Assembly: GCA_035534535.1 (NCBI GenBank)
Contig: DATLRS010000104.1
Span: 1-10,542 of the forward strand
Direction of reading: 5' to 3'
Length of the DNA stretch: 10,542 nt
From: DATARH01 sp035534535
GTDB lineage: Bacteria > Pseudomonadota > Alphaproteobacteria > ATCC43930 > CGMCC-115725
Below the pieces are notes generated by a model, which saw nothing but the letters and a program-made list of their open reading frames with translations, was not told where the DNA came from and made no database searches. The translations under genes and the position numbers were made by a program. Shown here piece after piece: positions 1 to 6,650 of this stretch (positions are counted from its first letter, which is position 1; every line of letters starts with the position of its first letter).

Positions 1-196
1 CGTGATCATCAAGCTGGGGCGGCATTTCCCGAAGTTGCGGCTGGTCCTCGAACAACTCGGCCTGCTCGACGGCGCGGTCTATGTCGAGCGCGCCAGCCTG
101 CCCGGCGAGCGGGTGGCGGCGCTCGCGACGATCGATCCGGCAAGCGTGCCATATTTCGCGACGGCGTTGGTCCACCGCGGGGGCCGCGAGCGATGA
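1..196 (+). CDS. cobI: Precorrin-2 C20-methyltransferase, C-terminal end (5' truncated by window)
   Basis: Only the last 64 codons are present; the reading frame is open from base 2 and enters from the left edge, so the GTG at base 2 is an internal valine, not a start. The tail contains KLGRHFPKLR, a YVERASLPGERV stretch and a VPYFATALVHR ending, which is the usual C-terminus of the CobI/CbiL family. The family transfers a methyl group from S-adenosylmethionine to C20 of precorrin-2 (or its cobalt form), giving precorrin-3A, in the cytoplasm. The stop codon overlaps the start of the next gene as ATGA (193-196), indicating translational coupling, and the two following genes catalyse later methylations of the same ring. 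The SAM-binding N-terminal half lies outside the window, so CobI versus CbiL cannot be separated. Confidence 0.88.
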   Translation, partial: VIIKLGRHFPKLRLVLEQLGLLDGAVYVERASLPGERVAALATIDPASVPYFATALVHRGGRER

Positions 197-2004
197 CGGC
201 CGACATCGCGGTCGTCGTGCTGGGGCCCGGCGGCGCTGCGCTCGGCCGGCGGGTCTGCGCGGCATTGCCCGGGGCGCGGCTCTACGGCCCGCGCGGGCGG
301 CCGGGCGATTGGGACGAAACGTACGACCGTCTCGCGCCGCTGCTCGCCACGCTGTTCACCGCCGGGCGGCCGATCGTCGGGCTGTGCGCCAGCGGCATCC
401 TGGTCCGCACGCTGGCCCCGCTCATCGACGACAAGCGGGCCGAGCCGCCGGTGGTGGCGCTGGCCGAAGACGGCTCGGTCGCGGTGCCGCTGCTCGGCGG
501 CCACCGCGGCGCCAATGCGCTGGCCCGCGCGCTCGCTTCTGCCCTGGGCGGCGTCGCCGCGATCACCACTGCCGGGGATCTGCGTCTGGGCATCGCGCTC
601 GACGAGGTGCCCGACGGCTGGCATATCGCCAACCCGGCGCGGATCAAGCCGCTCGCCGCCGCGCTGCTCGCCGGCGAGCGTGTGGCGCTCGAGGAAGAGG
701 CCGCGCGGGCGGAGTGGCTGCATGCCGGTACGGTCGAATGGGCCGCGGACGCCACCCGGCGCATCGTCGTGACCGACCGCGCCTGCCCGGCCGACAGCGC
801 GGCACTGGTTTTGCACCCGCCGGTCTTGGCGCTCGGCATCGGCTGCGAGCGCTTCTGCCCAGACGATGAGATCGCGGAGCTGGCGTGCGACACGCTCGCC
901 GCGGCCGGCCTCGCGGGCGGCGCAGTCGCGGCAATCGTGTCGGTAGCGCTGAAGGCCGACGAGCCGGCGATTCACGCGCTCGCCCGATCGCTTGGGGTGC
1001 CGGCGCGGTTCTTCCCGGCCTCGCGCCTCTTGGCCGAGACCGCGCGGCTGACGGTGCGTTCGGAGGCGGCGATGCGCGCCACCGGCTGCTGGGGGGTCGC
1101 CGAGGGCGCCGCGCTCGCCGCCGCCGGTGTCGGGGGCGAACTGGTGGTGCCGCGGCGCCAGTCGCGGCATGCGACCTGCGCCATCGCGCGCGCCGCCTCA
1201 CCGCTCGATGGCGCGGCGATCGGCCGCCCGCGCGGCCGGCTGGCCCTGGTCGGCATCGGCCCGGGCGACCCGCTCTGGCGCACCCCCGAAGCAAGCGCGC
1301 TCATCGCCGCGTCTGACGAGATCGTCGGCTATCGCCGCTACCTCGACCTGCTGGGCCCGGCGATCGACGGCAAAAGGCGGCATGACAGCGCGATCGGGGC
1401 CGAAACAGAGCGCGCCCGGCTCGCCCTCGACCTCGCCGCCGAAGGTGGCGCAGTGGCGCTGGTCTCGTCGGGCGACCCCGGCGTCTACGGCCTCGCCGCG
1501 CTGGTCTTCGAGCTGATCGACCGCGCCGCGCGCCGCGACTGGTCGGCAGTCGAGATCGTCGTCGCGCCCGGTGTCAGCGCGATGCAGGCCGCCGCCGCGC
1601 GCGTCGGGGCGCCGCTCGGGCACGATTTCTGCGCGATCTCGCTGTCCGACCTCTTGACCCCGTGGCCGGTGATCCGCGACCGCATCGCGGCGGCGGCGGG
1701 GGGCGATTTTGTCGTCGCGCTGTACAATCCGCGCTCGTCCCGGCGGCCGCGCCGGCTGGCCGAAGCCGCCCTGATCCTGCTGGCGCAGCGCCCGCCCGAT
1801 ACGCCCGCCGTCATCGCGCGAAATCTCGGCCGCGCCGGCGAGACGACGCAGATCCTGCGGCTCGACGAATTGCCCGCGGCGGCGGCCGACATGCTGAGCC
1901 TGGTGCTGGTCGGCAGTTGCCGCACCCGGCTCGTCGCCGGCAACCCGCCGCGCCTCTACACGCCGCGCGGCTATTTTGACGGCGACCGGGGCGAGCGTCG
2001 ATGA
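193..2004 (+). CDS. cobJ: CbiG/CobE-CobJ fusion: cobalt-precorrin-5A hydrolase-like module plus precorrin-3B C17-methyltransferase
   Basis: This 603-residue protein is more than twice the roughly 250 residues of a stand-alone CobJ. Residues about 5-130 resemble the CbiG N-terminal domain (GLCASGILVRTLAPL, AVPLLGGHRGANALA, AAITTAGD). Residues about 211-335 are the CbiG C-terminal/CobE domain, starting LALGIGCER and containing VSVALKADEPAI. Residues about 347-597 are the CobJ/CbiH methyltransferase, with ALVGIGPGDP, SSGDPGVYGLAA, VVAPGVSAMQAAAARVG and VVALYNPRS, the tetrapyrrole methylase signatures. CobJ methylates C17 and contracts the macrocycle, giving precorrin-4. CbiG opens the delta-lactone in the anaerobic pathway, while CobE is its C-terminal counterpart in aerobic organisms. 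The ATG at 193 overlaps the cobI stop and the gene ends in an ATGA overlap with cobM. Which pathway version operates cannot be told from this window. Confidence 0.92.
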   Translation: MTADIAVVVLGPGGAALGRRVCAALPGARLYGPRGRPGDWDETYDRLAPLLATLFTAGRPIVGLCASGILVRTLAPLIDDKRAEPPVVALAEDGSVAVPLLGGHRGANALARALASALGGVAAITTAGDLRLGIALDEVPDGWHIANPARIKPLAAALLAGERVALEEEAARAEWLHAGTVEWAADATRRIVVTDRACPADSAALVLHPPVLALGIGCERFCPDDEIAELACDTLAAAGLAGGAVAAIVSVALKADEPAIHALARSLGVPARFFPASRLLAETARLTVRSEAAMRATGCWGVAEGAALAAAGVGGELVVPRRQSRHATCAIARAASPLDGAAIGRPRGRLALVGIGPGDPLWRTPEASALIAASDEIVGYRRYLDLLGPAIDGKRRHDSAIGAETERARLALDLAAEGGAVALVSSGDPGVYGLAALVFELIDRAARRDWSAVEIVVAPGVSAMQAAAARVGAPLGHDFCAISLSDLLTPWPVIRDRIAAAAGGDFVVALYNPRSSRRPRRLAEAALILLAQRPPDTPAVIARNLGRAGETTQILRLDELPAAAADMLSLVLVGSCRTRLVAGNPPRLYTPRGYFDGDRGERR

Positions 2005-2801
2005 CCGTGCATTTCATCGGCGCCGGGCCGGGGGCGCCGGATCTGATCACGCTGCGCGGGCTGCGGCTGATCGAGCGCTGCGCGGTGTGCCTCTATGCCG
2101 GCTCGCTGGTGCCGCGCGAAATCGTCGCCGCCGCGCCGGAGGGAGCGCGAATCGTCGATACGGCGGCGCTGACGCTCGACGAGATCATCGCCGAGATCGC
2201 GGCGGCGCATGCCCGCGGCCTCGACGTCGCCCGGGTCCACTCGGGCGACCCGTCGCTGTACGGCGCGATCGGCGAGCAGATGCGGCATCTCGACCGGCTC
2301 GCCATCCCCTATGACGTGACCCCCGGGGTACCGGCGTTTGCCGCCGCGGCCGCAGCGCTGCGCCGCGAGCTGACCTTGCCGGATGTGGCGCAGACCGTGA
2401 TCCTGACGCGCACCGCGACGCGCGCCTCGGCGATGCCCGCCGGCGAGAACCTCGAACGCCTCGCCGCCAGCGGCGCAACCCTGGCGGTTCACCTGTCGAT
2501 CGCCAACCTTGCGCGGGTCATCCGCGCCCTGCTGCCATATTACGGCAGCGATTGCCCGGCCGTTGTCGCCTATCGCGTCAGCTGGCCGGATGAGCGGCTG
2601 ATCTGCGGCACGCTGGCCGATATCCGCGACAAGGCAAAGCAGGCGAACATCACCCGAACGGCGCTGATCCTGGTCGGCAGGGCGCTCAGCGGCGAGGGCA
2701 GCGACAGCCGCCTCTACGCCGCCGATCATCACCACGTCCTGCGCCCGCGGGCCCGCAGCGGCTGGCGGACCGTCGCTAATCGATCAGCTTGCGATAGCTG
2801 A
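2001..2801 (+). CDS. cobM: Precorrin-4 C11-methyltransferase
   Basis: This 266-residue cytoplasmic enzyme of the tetrapyrrole methylase family methylates C11 of precorrin-4 to give precorrin-5 (CbiF is the anaerobic counterpart). Visible signatures are VHFIGAGPGAPDLITLRG at the N-terminus, VHSGDPSLYGAIGEQ near residue 85, the PYDVTPGVPAFAAAAAALR stretch, LAVHLSIANL and SRLYAADHHHVLRP near the end, all typical of CobM/CbiF. The ATG at 2001 overlaps the cobJ stop codon (ATGA), so the gene is probably coupled to cobJ. The family normally ends soon after the HHHVLRP element. Here the frame runs about 15 residues further (ending CDS) and its last 26 bases overlap the 3' end of the convergent methyltransferase gene. 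CobM versus CbiF is not decided by the sequence alone. Confidence 0.93.
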   Translation: MTVHFIGAGPGAPDLITLRGLRLIERCAVCLYAGSLVPREIVAAAPEGARIVDTAALTLDEIIAEIAAAHARGLDVARVHSGDPSLYGAIGEQMRHLDRLAIPYDVTPGVPAFAAAAAALRRELTLPDVAQTVILTRTATRASAMPAGENLERLAASGATLAVHLSIANLARVIRALLPYYGSDCPAVVAYRVSWPDERLICGTLADIRDKAKQANITRTALILVGRALSGEGSDSRLYAADHHHVLRPRARSGWRTVANRSACDS

Positions 2802-3648
2802 CGGGTTCGTCGCTCGTCTTGCGGCCCCAGGCCAGAAAATAATATTCACCGTCGCGGTTGGCTTGCGTCTCGCAGAAATGGTCAAAAGCGTCCGACTTTG
2901 CGCCGAGCCAGGCGCTGACCTGTTCGAAGGTGATCGGGGACGGGTGCATCCGTCGGTGCGCCGGAACTTGCGGGGTTTCCGCCTTCGACAGGTTGACCTG
3001 GAAGATGAAGCGACCGCCGGGTGCTATTTTCGCGAACAGGGTGTTGAACCAGCCGGCCGGGTCGTCGGTGTGGTCGATGACATTGTGGCAGATGCCGAGC
3101 TCGAACAGCGTTGGGTCTTGCCGGAATCTGTCGCGATCAACCAGGTATTCGACATCCGCGCTGCGGAAATTGGCAAACAGCCGCCCGTATCGATCGTTCA
3201 GCGGATCGAACGCGACGCGCCTGCGGGCCGCCACATACTCGATCATGCCGAGCGGCCCGCAGCCGATCTCGACGACCGCCGCGCCGCGAAACTCACCCAT
3301 CGCCCATCCGGTCCGATAGAACGTCGAGACCATCAGGTGCTCCTGGAAGAGCGGGAAGAGCAGCGGGTGATTGCCGCCGTACCCGTGAACGGCGACCCAC
3401 CGCCAGAAGGCCAACTCGCGCGCCTGCGCCTCGCGCCAGGGCGACAGACCCTCGCAGCTTCCGGCCGCGACTAGCGCAATCAGATCAAGATCGCACCGCT
3501 CCAGATCCATCCCGCAAAGATTGCCGGCCGCCTCGCCCGCACCGTCGGCGCCCGCTGCTGCAGTACAGGCCCGCGCCGCCTGCTCAATCGTGCGGTGGCT
3601 AAGGTCTTGGAAATAATAGGCGCGCTCGGCATCGGCGCTTTCAGTCAT
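2776..3648 (-). CDS. Class I SAM-dependent methyltransferase, substrate unknown
   Basis: This 290-residue soluble protein has a Rossmann-type methyltransferase core in its second half. SAM-binding motif I is VVEIGCGPLG (about residues 125-134), the acidic residue after strand 2 is in AFDPLNDRYG (146-155), motif II-like FELGICHNVIDHTDDP is at 182-197 and IAPGGRFIFQVNL is at 208-220. The N-terminal 120 residues contain no motif I recognise and may carry substrate specificity. No signal peptide or membrane segment is seen. The ATG at 3646-3648 is preceded by a weak purine-rich GAGTGA. It is the last gene of the - strand series, downstream of another methyltransferase, and meets cobM tail-to-tail. 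It is not a corrin methyltransferase: it has the seven-stranded class I fold, not the tetrapyrrole methylase motifs. A role in methylating a sugar, lipid or protein at the cell surface is only a guess from the neighbouring secretion genes. Confidence 0.88.
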   Translation of the reverse strand: MTESADAERAYYFQDLSHRTIEQAARACTAAAGADGAGEAAGNLCGMDLERCDLDLIALVAAGSCEGLSPWREAQARELAFWRWVAVHGYGGNHPLLFPLFQEHLMVSTFYRTGWAMGEFRGAAVVEIGCGPLGMIEYVAARRRVAFDPLNDRYGRLFANFRSADVEYLVDRDRFRQDPTLFELGICHNVIDHTDDPAGWFNTLFAKIAPGGRFIFQVNLSKAETPQVPAHRRMHPSPITFEQVSAWLGAKSDAFDHFCETQANRDGEYYFLAWGRKTSDEPVSYRKLID

Positions 3649-3680
3649 GCTTGCTCACTCGACGATCTGCCTGGCTTTTA

Positions 3681-3755
3681 GCACGACACCGGGCAGCACG
3701 ACACCGGGCAGCACGACATCGGGCAGCGCGACATCGGGCAGCACGACACTGGGCG
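3681..3755. repeat. Five tandem copies of a 15-bp repeat between the two methyltransferase genes
   Basis: The unit GCACGACACCGGGCA occurs five times head-to-tail with no spacer. Copies 1 and 2 (3681-3710) are identical. Copy 3 (3711-3725) differs by one base, copy 4 (3726-3740) by two, and copy 5 (3741-3755) by two. The array lies in the 161-bp gap between the methyltransferase genes. The unit is a multiple of three, so on the - strand it reads as V-V-L-P-G/D pentapeptides in an open frame that ends at 3655, but no start or gene is evident for that frame. A stretch of 12 identical bases (CAGCACGACATC) also occurs in the end of the methyltransferase gene at about 3820-3831. Confidence 0.9.
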
Positions 3756-3809
3756 GCTCTGTCGAGGGGCGCCCGCCGCCGAGTGCGCCGGACGCCGACT
3801 CGGACGCCC

Positions 3810-4814
3810 CTACTTCGTCAGCAGCACGACATCCTGGTAGCGGTGGCCCTCCGGGATGATGTCGAGCACCCCGAAGATCCGCCCCCATTCCCGTCGGATG
3901 TACGCGGTGTCGTGGAACACCATCGCGTTGTAGACGTCGCGGCCGGCCTCCCACCACAGCACGGTTTTCGGGCGCGGCAGCGGCCCGGCGAAAAACGGCT
4001 CGTCGATCGCATAGTCGCTGATCTTGTCGGCGAGCGGCATAAACTGCTCCCTAATCCACCCTTGCTTGTACCGCTCCCAGGTGTGATCCGTCGCCACCGT
4101 CACATACGCCAGCCCGCCCGGCCGCAGAACCCGCCGCAGCTCGAGCAGCCAGGCCGCCTCGAAATCGTCGATATGGGTAAACACACTGAACGCGGTGGCG
4201 ATATCGATCGAATTGTCCTCGATCGGCAGATGCGGCATCACGGAGTTGTGGAAGACGTTGATGCGCCGGGGCAGGAACAGGCGGACCCACTCCGTGTGCC
4301 GCTTGTTGATGTCGCAGCAGGAAATCGCGACCGGCGTCTGAAAGGCGATATGCCGGACCACCCGCCCGGAGGCACAGCCCAGTTCGAAGTACCGCGCGTC
4401 CGCGCCCAACCCCAACCGCGCCGCCTGCTGGACCACCGCGAGGGCGTCGGATAAGCCGCTCAACCAATAGCTCGCGTGATTTTCGCCCCAATAGTATTCG
4501 CGATCGCCGGTCGACGGGATCGGCGCGGTGTCGCGGCCGGAATAGCCGGCAACCCGTTCGCCGATGCCGAACGTCGCTTCGGCCTCCTGCTGCAGAGCCG
4601 CCTCCGACGCCAGCTTGGCGATCGGCGGCAGGTTCGCGAACGGCTCGGCGCTGCCCTTGATGGTTGTAGCCCGCAGCCATTCGGGTGCGAAACTCGAGGT
4701 CAGTGGCCGTGGCGGATCGCCGGGCGTCGACCCTGGCTCCTCTGCCACCAACTCGTCCGCTGCCCGCGACAGGCGATCGCCCGGCCTGGCGGATTGAAAA
4801 GCGAAGGCGCGCAT
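3810..4814 (-). CDS. Class I SAM-dependent methyltransferase, substrate unknown
   Basis: From the ATG at 4812-4814 this is a 334-residue soluble protein with a class I methyltransferase core. Motif I is FELGCASGRVVRHIAF (about residues 143-158), the motif with the acidic ribose-binding residue is ISCCDINKRH (164-173), IATAFSVFTHIDDF is at 205-218, and the post-core motif VLRPGGLAYVTV is at 229-240. An upstream TTG at 4880 would add 22 residues, but that codon sits in the loop of the terminator-like hairpin of the preceding gene, so I prefer the ATG. The long N-terminal part (about 1-140) includes YYWGENHASYWLSG, an aromatic-rich stretch of unknown role. It follows the secreted beta-roll gene on the same strand and precedes a second methyltransferase that shows no close similarity to it. 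Modification of a surface polymer or of the exported protein is conceivable but not shown. Confidence 0.88.
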   Translation of the reverse strand: MRAFAFQSARPGDRLSRAADELVAEEPGSTPGDPPRPLTSSFAPEWLRATTIKGSAEPFANLPPIAKLASEAALQQEAEATFGIGERVAGYSGRDTAPIPSTGDREYYWGENHASYWLSGLSDALAVVQQAARLGLGADARYFELGCASGRVVRHIAFQTPVAISCCDINKRHTEWVRLFLPRRINVFHNSVMPHLPIEDNSIDIATAFSVFTHIDDFEAAWLLELRRVLRPGGLAYVTVATDHTWERYKQGWIREQFMPLADKISDYAIDEPFFAGPLPRPKTVLWWEAGRDVYNAMVFHDTAYIRREWGRIFGVLDIIPEGHRYQDVVLLTK

Positions 4815-4862
4815 TCCCGTCGGCCCGCGCCCGGCAAACCGGTTACGGGCCCCCAACAGCAA

Positions 4863-4892
4863 GGCGGCCGGCCCCCTCAAGAGCCGGCCGCC
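4863..4892 (-). terminator. Perfect 10-bp hairpin, probable intrinsic terminator of the beta-roll gene
   Basis: The arms GGCGGCCGGC (4863-4872) and GCCGGCCGCC (4883-4892) are perfectly complementary around a 10-base loop. Read on the - strand, the hairpin begins 18 bases after the stop codon of the beta-roll gene and is followed by TTGCTGTT, a short and imperfect T-rich stretch. The GC-only stem is very stable, but the weak T-tract means termination may be partial. Confidence 0.65.
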
Positions 4893-4910
4893 ATCGGTGC
4901 CTCAGAGATT

Positions 4911-6473
4911 TCAGTGCGTGAAGGTGATTGTGGTCGGATCCGTCACGCCGACCAACGTCATCGTCGAACCGTCGGCAAAATGCAGAACGGTGCCACCGCC
5001 CGTGCCGCCGAAGGTCGTCGAGGTCGAGATCAGCGTCGCCGCGCTATCCGGCGACTCGACCTGATCGGTGGCCGTGCTGAAGCCATTCACCGTGACATTC
5101 GTCCCGGCAGCGCCCGTCGTCGTTTCGGCCAGATCCCTGACGCCGGACGCTGCGGTCGACAGGTTCACGGTCTCGTTGGCGTTGAGGCTTGACTTGAAAA
5201 TCGCCTCCAGCGTGCCCGCCCCGCCGTTGACCGTATCGCCGGGACCGGCAATGACCGTCGATGCCCCGGCCCCGCCGCTCAGCGTGTTGCTGCCGCCGGA
5301 AAATGCGCCAGTACCAAAGTTGGTGTACGAATCATCGATGAATGTCGTGGCACCGGTGGCCGTCGCGCCGCCGATGTCGTTACCGGTGCCGAGATTGACA
5401 GCTTCCAGGTTGCCTGAACCGCCGGTAAGGGTCGAGGTATTCCCGTTGGAGTACAGCATAGCGCCGGTTCCGGCGGTAACCGAATCGGTGGCGCCGCCGA
5501 CGACCGTCGCGGCGCCACCGCCGCCGGTGATCGTGTCGCTCCCGCCGCCATCGCCGGCGACATAGAGCAATCCGGTGCTACCGATGATCGATTCGCCGGT
5601 GCCGGCCCAAATCTGGTCCGATCCGGTTCCGGCGGTTATTGTGCTGCCGGCCCTCGGGATCGCGTTGATCAGCGTCGAGCCTGAGCCACCAAAGACCTGG
5701 TCGTTGATGCCGGCGACCATGTAGGTGCCGTCCGGTACGACGAGCCCGTTGGGCGCAGTAACCGACCCGCCGCCGCCACCGCCGATCAGGACGTTGCCGC
5801 TGCCGCCGTAATTGTCGTCGATGAAGGTCGTGCCGGTCGTGGCGCCGGTGACGCTGTTGCCGGTGCCGAAGTTGAACGTTTCGAGGTTCCCGCTGGCGCC
5901 GGAAATCGTCATATTATTCATGGCGTTGCCGGCGACCGTGATCGCACCCGCGCCGCCGGTGACATTGTCGCCTGCAGCCGCCCATACTGTGGTGTTGCCG
6001 GCGCCGCCGGTGATCGTCTCCGGACCCGGATTCACGCCGGGGTTGGTGTTGCTGGCATCGATCAGCTGCGTATTGCCGGCGACCGTGCTGCCGCTGATCG
6101 TGTCGCCGCCCGAGCCGGTGACGGTGACGGCATCGACGCCGGCGCCGCTGCCGATGATCTGGATATTCTCGGCGCCGAACTGGTCGAGCAGCGCGTAGCT
6201 GCCCTGCAGGATCTGTTCGGTCGCGCCAATGGTTCCCGCCTGGACCTCGTTACTCGCGACCGAGACGGCCCCTTGAATGAAGGCACTACCGTCATATCCG
6301 GGCGCGATATTGCCAGCCATCGAGGTGAACACCTCGATGTTGGTGTCGCCGGTGACGAGATCGCCTGCGAGGGAATTGCCGTTCAGGTCGGTGGCGCCGG
6401 TCGCCGTCAGAACGAGATTTATCGTCTGCCCGCCATTGGAGAACGTCAGCCGAGAACCGGTAACTGAAGCCAT
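4911..6473 (-). CDS. Glycine-rich beta-roll (degenerate RTX-type) protein, predicted T1SS substrate
   Basis: This 520-residue protein is rich in Gly, Thr, Ser, Ala, Val and Asn, has no cysteine and has no Sec signal peptide, as expected for T1SS cargo. It contains many degenerate calcium-binding-like nonapeptides of the GGxGxDxU type, for example AGTGSDQIWAG (about 281-291), GSDTITGGGGAATVVGG (311-327) and GPGDTVNGGAG (410-420), with few fully canonical copies. Two segments, about 150-235 and 309-424, look duplicated; both carry SGNLE...LGTGN-type and TTFIDD motifs. The C-terminus, roughly 485-520, ends FADGSTMTLVGVTDPTTITF plus TH, which resembles the uncleaved hydrophobic secretion tails of such proteins. 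The ATG at 6471-6473 has only a G-rich tract upstream. Genes for a HlyD adaptor and an ABC exporter lie upstream on the same strand and are its probable export machinery. Adhesin, surface-layer or matrix roles are possible; no enzyme domain is visible. Confidence 0.85.
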   Translation of the reverse strand: MASVTGSRLTFSNGGQTINLVLTATGATDLNGNSLAGDLVTGDTNIEVFTSMAGNIAPGYDGSAFIQGAVSVASNEVQAGTIGATEQILQGSYALLDQFGAENIQIIGSGAGVDAVTVTGSGGDTISGSTVAGNTQLIDASNTNPGVNPGPETITGGAGNTTVWAAAGDNVTGGAGAITVAGNAMNNMTISGASGNLETFNFGTGNSVTGATTGTTFIDDNYGGSGNVLIGGGGGGSVTAPNGLVVPDGTYMVAGINDQVFGGSGSTLINAIPRAGSTITAGTGSDQIWAGTGESIIGSTGLLYVAGDGGGSDTITGGGGAATVVGGATDSVTAGTGAMLYSNGNTSTLTGGSGNLEAVNLGTGNDIGGATATGATTFIDDSYTNFGTGAFSGGSNTLSGGAGASTVIAGPGDTVNGGAGTLEAIFKSSLNANETVNLSTAASGVRDLAETTTGAAGTNVTVNGFSTATDQVESPDSAATLISTSTTFGGTGGGTVLHFADGSTMTLVGVTDPTTITFTH

Positions 6474-6650
6474 TGAGTGCCCCCCACCCTAACGCGCGAT
6501 AAAAGCCATGAGCCCCGATGCAGGGGCATTCGACGTGCGGCTATCGTAACCTTCGAGCGCCGCTCCTGTCTTGTCACGAATGGCCGCGAGGCGTTTCAAC
6601 TTGATACAGATGATTGCAGCGGGTCACGACCCCAGATGCGCCGGCAACGG
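6474..6650. other. 177-bp gap between the Sel1-repeat gene and the beta-roll gene
   Basis: This is the only sizeable gap inside the secretion gene series, so a separate promoter for the abundant substrate could lie here. I could not find a convincing -35/-10 pair on the - strand. Two small symmetries are present: GGGTCACGACCC (6621-6632), a near-palindrome, and a 5-bp hairpin GCCCC/GGGGC (6512-6516 with 6523-6527) in what would be the leader of the beta-roll mRNA. No coding frame here looks real. Confidence 0.4.

Noticed and set aside
79..1170. 363-residue open frame on the - strand opposite the CbiG-CobJ fusion gene
   Set aside because: The + strand has well-defined CbiG and tetrapyrrole methylase motifs; the - strand product is Arg/Gly-rich and unrecognisable.
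3681..3755. CRISPR-like direct repeats
   Set aside because: The units are 15 bp with no spacers between them, which is a simple tandem repeat, and no cas genes are nearby.
3766..3810. Hairpin-forming sequence just after the second methyltransferase stop (CCGAGT 3779-3784 with ACTCGG 3798-3803, outer GGGGCG/CGCCCC)
   Set aside because: The stems are interrupted, the loop is 13 bases and no T-tract follows on the - strand, so I do not call it a terminator.
3647..3859. Small + strand frame with TTPGS repeats across the 15-bp array
   Set aside because: The repeat simply reads through in every frame because 15 is a multiple of three. There is no convincing ribosome site and the frame runs into the 3' end of the convergent-side methyltransferase gene.
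5068..5565. 165-residue Pro/Val/Ala-rich open frame on the + strand (and a similar one at 5812-6198)
   Set aside because: Antisense of the Gly/Thr-rich beta-roll repeats, which forces Pro/Ala/Val codons; no gene-like features of its own.
6621..6632. Near-palindrome GGGTCACGACCC as an operator
   Set aside because: Single short symmetry with no matching promoter or second copy; expected by chance at this base composition.
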